This document shows positions 5,433-9,002 of a stretch of 9,002 nt of DNA, one piece after another. Below the pieces are notes generated by a model that saw only the letters and a list, made by a program, of their open reading frames with translations, searched no databases and had not been told where the DNA came from. Each line of letters begins with the position of its first letter. Position 1 is the stretch's first letter. Made by a program: the position numbers and the translations under genes. Origin of the DNA: Methylococcaceae bacterium (GTDB taxonomy: Bacteria; Pseudomonadota; Gammaproteobacteria; Methylococcales; Methylomonadaceae); NCBI GenBank assembly GCA_947506075.1, contig CANNNN010000088.1, positions 1 to 9,002 on the forward strand. The letters run 5' to 3'.

Positions 5433-6632
5433 ATGGCAGACATTATAATCGGGCGCCAGCAAATTTTTGACCAGAACCTGGACATTTACGCCTATGAACT
5501 CTTATTTAGAGGCAATGATTTTGACCTGAATCATAAAGACGATGCCACTCAAGCAACTAACCAGATCATTACCGATACTCTTTTAGAGATTGGGCTCAAC
5601 ACCATAGTCGGCCAAAACAAAGCCTTTATTAATTTTACAACGCAAAACATCCTGGATAAAACGCCGTTACACCTCCCTAAAGACAGAGTTGTCGTTGAAG
5701 TACTTGAAAGCGTTGAAGTTGATGCCAATATCGTCGCCAATCTGAAAGAATTGTCAGACCTCGGCTATATCATAGCGCTGGATGACTTTGTGTTTTCTGA
5801 TGCCTGGACGCCGCTGGTTGAATTTGCCGACATTATCAAGCTTGATATTATGGAAATGGGCGAAGCCAAGACACGGGAACTGATTAAACGGCTTGAGCCC
5901 TACAAGGTAAAACTGCTCGCAGAAAAAGTAGAAACCTATGCCGAGTATCAATATCTGCTTGGATTGGGCTGCGAGTATTTCCAGGGATTCTTTTTCAATA
6001 AACCCAATATCGTTTCCGGAAAACGCATTAGCGTCAATCAAACATCTGCAATTCAACTGCTGAATACCGTTAACAACCCGGATGTTGAATTTGAAGACCT
6101 GACCAAGATAATATCCCTGGATGTCGGACTCAGCTACAAGCTACTGCACTATATCAATTCCGCATTTTTCGCGCTGCCCAATAAAGTTTCATCGATTAAT
6201 CATGCGATTTCCTATCTGGGACTCAAGGAAATAAAGCGCTGGGTCAATATTATGACGCTGGCTTCGATTTCCGACAAGCCGGAAGCTGTCATGCAAAACG
6301 CGTTGATACGCGGAAAAATGTGCGAAGAATTGGCCAGCTTGGGCGGCGCTAAGTCTGATCATTTTTTCCTGATCGGCATCCTTTCCAACCTCGATAGCTT
6401 GCTGGACATGCCCCTGGATGAAGCGCTCAGCCAATTACCGTTGGCCGATGATATCGTTTCCGCGATCCTGCACAAAAAAGGTCTTGGCGGCGAAGCGCTT
6501 AAATGTGTTATCAGTTATGAGCACTGGGACATTTCATTAATAGCCTTTAAGGATATAGACCAAGCCCTGATTGGCGAAGCCTATATTAAAAGCATCAGCT
6601 GGGCGAAAGACATTATTGCTAATATAAATTAA
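5433..6632 (+). CDS. EAL-HDOD signalling protein (YuxH/CdgJ-like)
   Basis: This 399-residue cytoplasmic protein joins an EAL domain (about 1-200) to an HDOD domain (about 205-390), the architecture of the YuxH/CdgJ family that links c-di-GMP or related signals to motility and stress responses. The signature EAL is ELL (22-24). Metal and catalytic positions largely remain: N67, E89 and E92, D117-D118, K136, E164, Q184 in YFQGFFF. However, loop 6 after DDF reads VFSDAW instead of GTGYSS, so phosphodiesterase activity is uncertain and the domain may only bind. The HDOD part shows LLNTVNNPD, SYKLLHYINSAFF and ISYLGLKEIKRW, with the typical FFLIGILSNLDSLL near 310. The ATG at 5433 gives the usual IGRQQIFDQNLDIYAYELLFRG opening but has no Shine-Dalgarno sequence. 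It heads the operon with hflD, 2 bp downstream. Confidence 0.9.
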   Translation: MADIIIGRQQIFDQNLDIYAYELLFRGNDFDLNHKDDATQATNQIITDTLLEIGLNTIVGQNKAFINFTTQNILDKTPLHLPKDRVVVEVLESVEVDANIVANLKELSDLGYIIALDDFVFSDAWTPLVEFADIIKLDIMEMGEAKTRELIKRLEPYKVKLLAEKVETYAEYQYLLGLGCEYFQGFFFNKPNIVSGKRISVNQTSAIQLLNTVNNPDVEFEDLTKIISLDVGLSYKLLHYINSAFFALPNKVSSINHAISYLGLKEIKRWVNIMTLASISDKPEAVMQNALIRGKMCEELASLGGAKSDHFFLIGILSNLDSLLDMPLDEALSQLPLADDIVSAILHKKGLGGEALKCVISYEHWDISLIAFKDIDQALIGEAYIKSISWAKDIIANIN

Positions 6633-6634
6633 CC

Positions 6635-7258
6635 ATGCCAGCAAATACTATAATCCACCAAACCATCGCCCTAGCCGGCATTGCTCAAGCAGTGGCGCTG
6701 GTTCAACAACTGGCGACGACCGGCACTGCCGATTCGAAAGCCCTTGAAGCCAGCATCGCCAGCCTGTTTATCAGTGATCAGCAGGGCGTAGCAAATGTCT
6801 ACGGCGGCTTATCAAGCCTTAAACTGGGCATAGAACAGCTTAACGATCAAATGACCGGCTTTAAAATATCCAACCCTGAACAGGCGCGTTATGCCGCCTC
6901 GCTGGTTTTTCTGGAGAACCAACTTTCCAAGCAACCGGGCATGCTTAAAACCATTTTCACCGGCATAGACCGCGCCCAGGCACAAGCGGATCATTTTGGC
7001 CTGTTGCATGAAAATGTACTAGCTAATCTGGGCGATATTTATCACACCACGATCAGCACCCTGCAGCCGAGAATCATGGTCAATGGAGAACAGGAATATT
7101 TATCCCGACCCGACGTCGTCAATAAAATACGCGCCTGCCTGTTAGCTGGAATTCGTTCGGCGATACTCTGGAAACAATGCGGAGGCACCCGTTGGAAATT
7201 TCTATTTTTCCGCAAAAAGATTCAGGCTGAAATACAAAAGCTGTTAAAACAGCTTTAA
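6635..7258 (+). CDS. hflD: HflD, lysogenization regulator homologue
   Basis: HflD (YcfC) is a peripheral, membrane-associated all-helical protein of Gammaproteobacteria. In E. coli it binds lambda CII and promotes its degradation; its role in the host itself is not settled. The 207 residues (E. coli 213) show the family features: IALAGIAQAVALVQQLA at 11-27, VYGGLSSLKLGIEQL at about 55-69, LEN.LS at about 93-98, HFGLLHENVLANLGDIY at 120-136 and the C-terminal LLAGIRSAILWKQCGGTRW at 169-187. The gene starts 2 bp after the EAL-HDOD stop and has no Shine-Dalgarno sequence, so it is probably translated by coupling. In E. coli hflD lies between mnmA and purB; neither is near here, and placement between a signalling gene and an ABC system is unusual. 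Confidence 0.88.
   Translation: MPANTIIHQTIALAGIAQAVALVQQLATTGTADSKALEASIASLFISDQQGVANVYGGLSSLKLGIEQLNDQMTGFKISNPEQARYAASLVFLENQLSKQPGMLKTIFTGIDRAQAQADHFGLLHENVLANLGDIYHTTISTLQPRIMVNGEQEYLSRPDVVNKIRACLLAGIRSAILWKQCGGTRWKFLFFRKKIQAEIQKLLKQL
7237..7256 (+). repeat. Inverted repeat at the 3' end of hflD
   Basis: AAAGCTGTT and AACAGCTTT are perfect 9-bp arms separated by AA, ending on the first base of the hflD stop codon. As RNA it forms an 8-bp stem with a TAAA loop, 9 nt before the ABC ATPase start. With only three terminal U residues it may attenuate transcription or slow ribosomes rather than terminate. Confidence 0.4.
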
Positions 7259-7265
7259 TCCTGAT

Positions 7266-8195
7266 ATGACTGCCCTTATCGAAGCCAAGCACCTTAGCCG
7301 TTATTACGACAAGCATTGCGCTGTTAACGATGTCAGTTTTACCCTCGCCAAGGGTGAAGTGCTCGGCTTTTTAGGTGCCAACGGTGCCGGAAAAACCACG
7401 ACCATGCAGATGCTGTGCGGCAATCTCGCGCCCAGCGCCGGGCAAATTATAATCAACGGTTACGATCTGCTAGATCAACCCAAAGCCGCCAAACTGAATC
7501 TGGGCTATTTGCCGGACACCCCGCCGCTGTATAAAGAATTAACCGTGCAGGAATTTCTGCTTTACTGCGCCGGACTGCATCGTATAGATCGAGCTTCCGT
7601 CGCTAGCGCGATAAAGCAAGCACAACAGCGTTGCGGCTTAACCGAGGTTAAAGACCGACTGCTCGTCAACCTGTCCAAGGGCTTTCAGCAGCGGGTCGGC
7701 ATTGCCCAGGCCATCTTGCACAATCCTGAAGTCATCGTACTGGATGAGCCGACGGTCGGTCTCGACCCGATTCAAATTCGCGAAATTCGTGCCCTGATAC
7801 GGGAACTCGGACAGGATCACGGCGTGATCCTGTCCACCCACATACTGCCTGAAGTTCAGGAGTCCTGCACCCATGTGCAAATCATTCATCAGGGTCAATT
7901 GATCCTGAACGAAACCATAGCAGGCCTAAACCGGCAAATGGATACCGGCACCCTGCAGGTTGCCACCCGACTGCCGCCTGACATCGACAGCTTGTTGTCC
8001 ATTCCCGGCGTCAATTCGATCGAAACTCTGCCAGAAAACAAGATCATCATTCACCACAGCTTAACCGCCAATCCGGCCGAACAGCTTGCCGAACGAATCA
8101 TAGCCGCAGGCTGGGGATTACAGCAGCTGACGCCGGTAAAAAGATCGATCGAAGATATTTTCATCAGCCTGACCAAAGAGCATCGTATGTTATGA
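7266..8195 (+). CDS. ABC-2 type transporter ATP-binding protein (GldA-like)
   Basis: This is the 309-residue cytoplasmic ATPase of an ABC-2 type exporter. Visible motifs are Walker A GANGAGKTT (37-45), the signature LSKGFQQR (136-143), Walker B VIVLDEP (156-162) and the H-loop STH (H192). The Q-loop region reads GYLPDTPPLY (80-89), with D84 where many ABC ATPases have Gln; acidic residues are common there in the Gld-type group. A C-terminal domain of about 90 residues, ending KRSIEDIFISLTKEHR, is typical of the subfamily. The gene begins 7 bp after hflD without a clear Shine-Dalgarno sequence and overlaps the permease start by 4 bp (ATGA). In Bacteroidetes the relatives GldA-GldF-GldG serve gliding; in Proteobacteria the substrate is unknown, so I give no gene symbol. 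Confidence 0.92.
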   Translation: MTALIEAKHLSRYYDKHCAVNDVSFTLAKGEVLGFLGANGAGKTTTMQMLCGNLAPSAGQIIINGYDLLDQPKAAKLNLGYLPDTPPLYKELTVQEFLLYCAGLHRIDRASVASAIKQAQQRCGLTEVKDRLLVNLSKGFQQRVGIAQAILHNPEVIVLDEPTVGLDPIQIREIRALIRELGQDHGVILSTHILPEVQESCTHVQIIHQGQLILNETIAGLNRQMDTGTLQVATRLPPDIDSLLSIPGVNSIETLPENKIIIHHSLTANPAEQLAERIIAAGWGLQQLTPVKRSIEDIFISLTKEHRML

Positions 8196-8950
8196 GCATG
8201 ATTTTAACAATTGCCTCCCGCGAATTTAAAACCCTGTTTTTATCGCCGATGGCCTGGACGATCCTGGCCATCCTGCAATTCATCCTGGCGTTTTTGTTTT
8301 TAACCCAGGTTGAAGCCTTCACCACGCTCCAGCCAAAACTGGCCAGCATTGAAGGCGCACCGGGACTAACTGACATTATTGTGCCGCCCTTATTCGGCAA
8401 CGCCGGTATTATCCTGTTGCTGGTCACGCCGCTATTAACGATGCGTTTGATTTGCGAAGAACGCCGCAACAAGACCTTAGCCCTGCTGCTGTCCGCGCCG
8501 GTTTCCAATAGCGACATCATCTTCGGCAAATATTTAGGTCTGCTCGGCCTGATGATCTTGATCATTACGCTGATCACGCTGATGCCGCTCTCGTTACTGG
8601 CTGGCAGCGAACTGGATTTGGGTAAATTATTCGCCAATATTTTGGGACTGCTACTGCTAGTCACCGCGTTTACCTCAACCGGGTTATTTATGTCCTGTAT
8701 CGCCGGACATCCTACCGTTGCCGCCATGGGCACGTTCGGCTTTTTACTGCTGCTATGGATTTTAGACTGGTCAAGCGGCATAAATGACCAGCGCAGCGAA
8801 CTGTTTGAATACCTGTCCATCCTCAGACATTTCCAGAACATCCAAAGCGGCCTGATCAGTTCAGTCGATATCAGTTATTTTTTACTTTTTATCACCACCT
8901 TCATTGCACTCAGCATCCGCAGTCTTGATAACGAGCGTTTGCAAAAATGA
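8192..8950 (+). CDS. ABC-2 type permease (GldF-like)
   Basis: This 252-residue inner-membrane protein has six likely helices at about 20-38, 70-86, 114-134, 145-168, 174-191 and 227-243. The N-terminus IASREFKTLFLSPMAW and the cytoplasmic EERRNKTLALLLSAPVSNSDIIFGKYLG (89-116) are hallmarks of the GldF-like ABC-2 permeases, the second being the coupling region to the ATPase. The start at 8192 was chosen because of the ATGA overlap with the ATPase gene; the in-frame ATG at 8198 would remove only two residues and cannot be excluded. It overlaps the next gene in the same way, so the three subunits are translated together. The substrate cannot be read from the sequence. Confidence 0.9.
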   Translation: MSMILTIASREFKTLFLSPMAWTILAILQFILAFLFLTQVEAFTTLQPKLASIEGAPGLTDIIVPPLFGNAGIILLLVTPLLTMRLICEERRNKTLALLLSAPVSNSDIIFGKYLGLLGLMILIITLITLMPLSLLAGSELDLGKLFANILGLLLLVTAFTSTGLFMSCIAGHPTVAAMGTFGFLLLLWILDWSSGINDQRSELFEYLSILRHFQNIQSGLISSVDISYFLLFITTFIALSIRSLDNERLQK

Positions 8951-9002
8951 AGCTATCGCCACATAAACATCAGCAAATCCGCGTAAAAAATAGCCTGATC
9001 AC
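8947..9002 (+). CDS. Start of a probable GldG-like ABC subunit (partial, runs off the right edge)
   Basis: An ATG overlaps the permease stop as ATGA and opens a frame of 18 codons to the window edge. The residues MKLSPHKHQQIRVKNSLI form a basic, polar N-terminus of the sort that precedes the first membrane helix in GldG-like proteins, which combine a large extracytoplasmic domain with terminal helices and normally follow the GldF-like permease. Too little is present to identify it by its own sequence; the call rests on position and overlap. Confidence 0.55.
   Translation, partial: MKLSPHKHQQIRVKNSLI

Overview
The window comes from a gammaproteobacterial chromosome. ParE, XseB, IspA and HflD all have the form they take in that class. 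A copper-export pair, a REP element of the GTAG type and a base composition near 50% G+C would suit a methanotroph-like lineage (order Methylococcales). That last placement is inference from general resemblance, not from a diagnostic gene.

Left part (1-2290): the first 362 codons of parE (topoisomerase IV subunit B) run leftward off the window. Divergent from it lie xseB and ispA, overlapping by 8 bp. This is the usual xseB-ispA pair, but dxs, which commonly follows, is absent. Next comes a 287-bp gap (2291-2577) holding a REP-like hairpin, a short palindrome, an FNR-like site, a sigma-54-like -24/-12 element and a strong ribosome binding site. The binding site serves a 65-codon gene of unknown function at 2578-2775.

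Middle part (2783-5432): copZ and copA are read leftward. They encode a small cytosolic Cu(I) chaperone and a Cu(I)-exporting P1B-type ATPase. copA ends only 7 bp from the end of the convergent small gene. The 193-bp divergent region 5240-5432 is rich in palindromes and carries a good rightward promoter.

Right part (5433-9002): a tightly packed rightward operon encodes an EAL-HDOD signalling protein, HflD, an ABC-2 type ATPase (GldA-like), an ABC-2 permease (GldF-like) and the first 18 codons of what is probably a GldG-like subunit. Gaps are 2 and 7 bp, followed by two ATGA start/stop overlaps. The operon couples a possible c-di-GMP-binding or degenerate regulator to an envelope ABC complex whose role in non-gliding Proteobacteria is not established.

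The most interesting regions are the palindrome-rich divergent control region, with its nested hairpin in the EAL-HDOD leader, and the unknown small gene with its unusual promoter architecture. No phage, CRISPR, tRNA, rRNA or transposase gene was seen.
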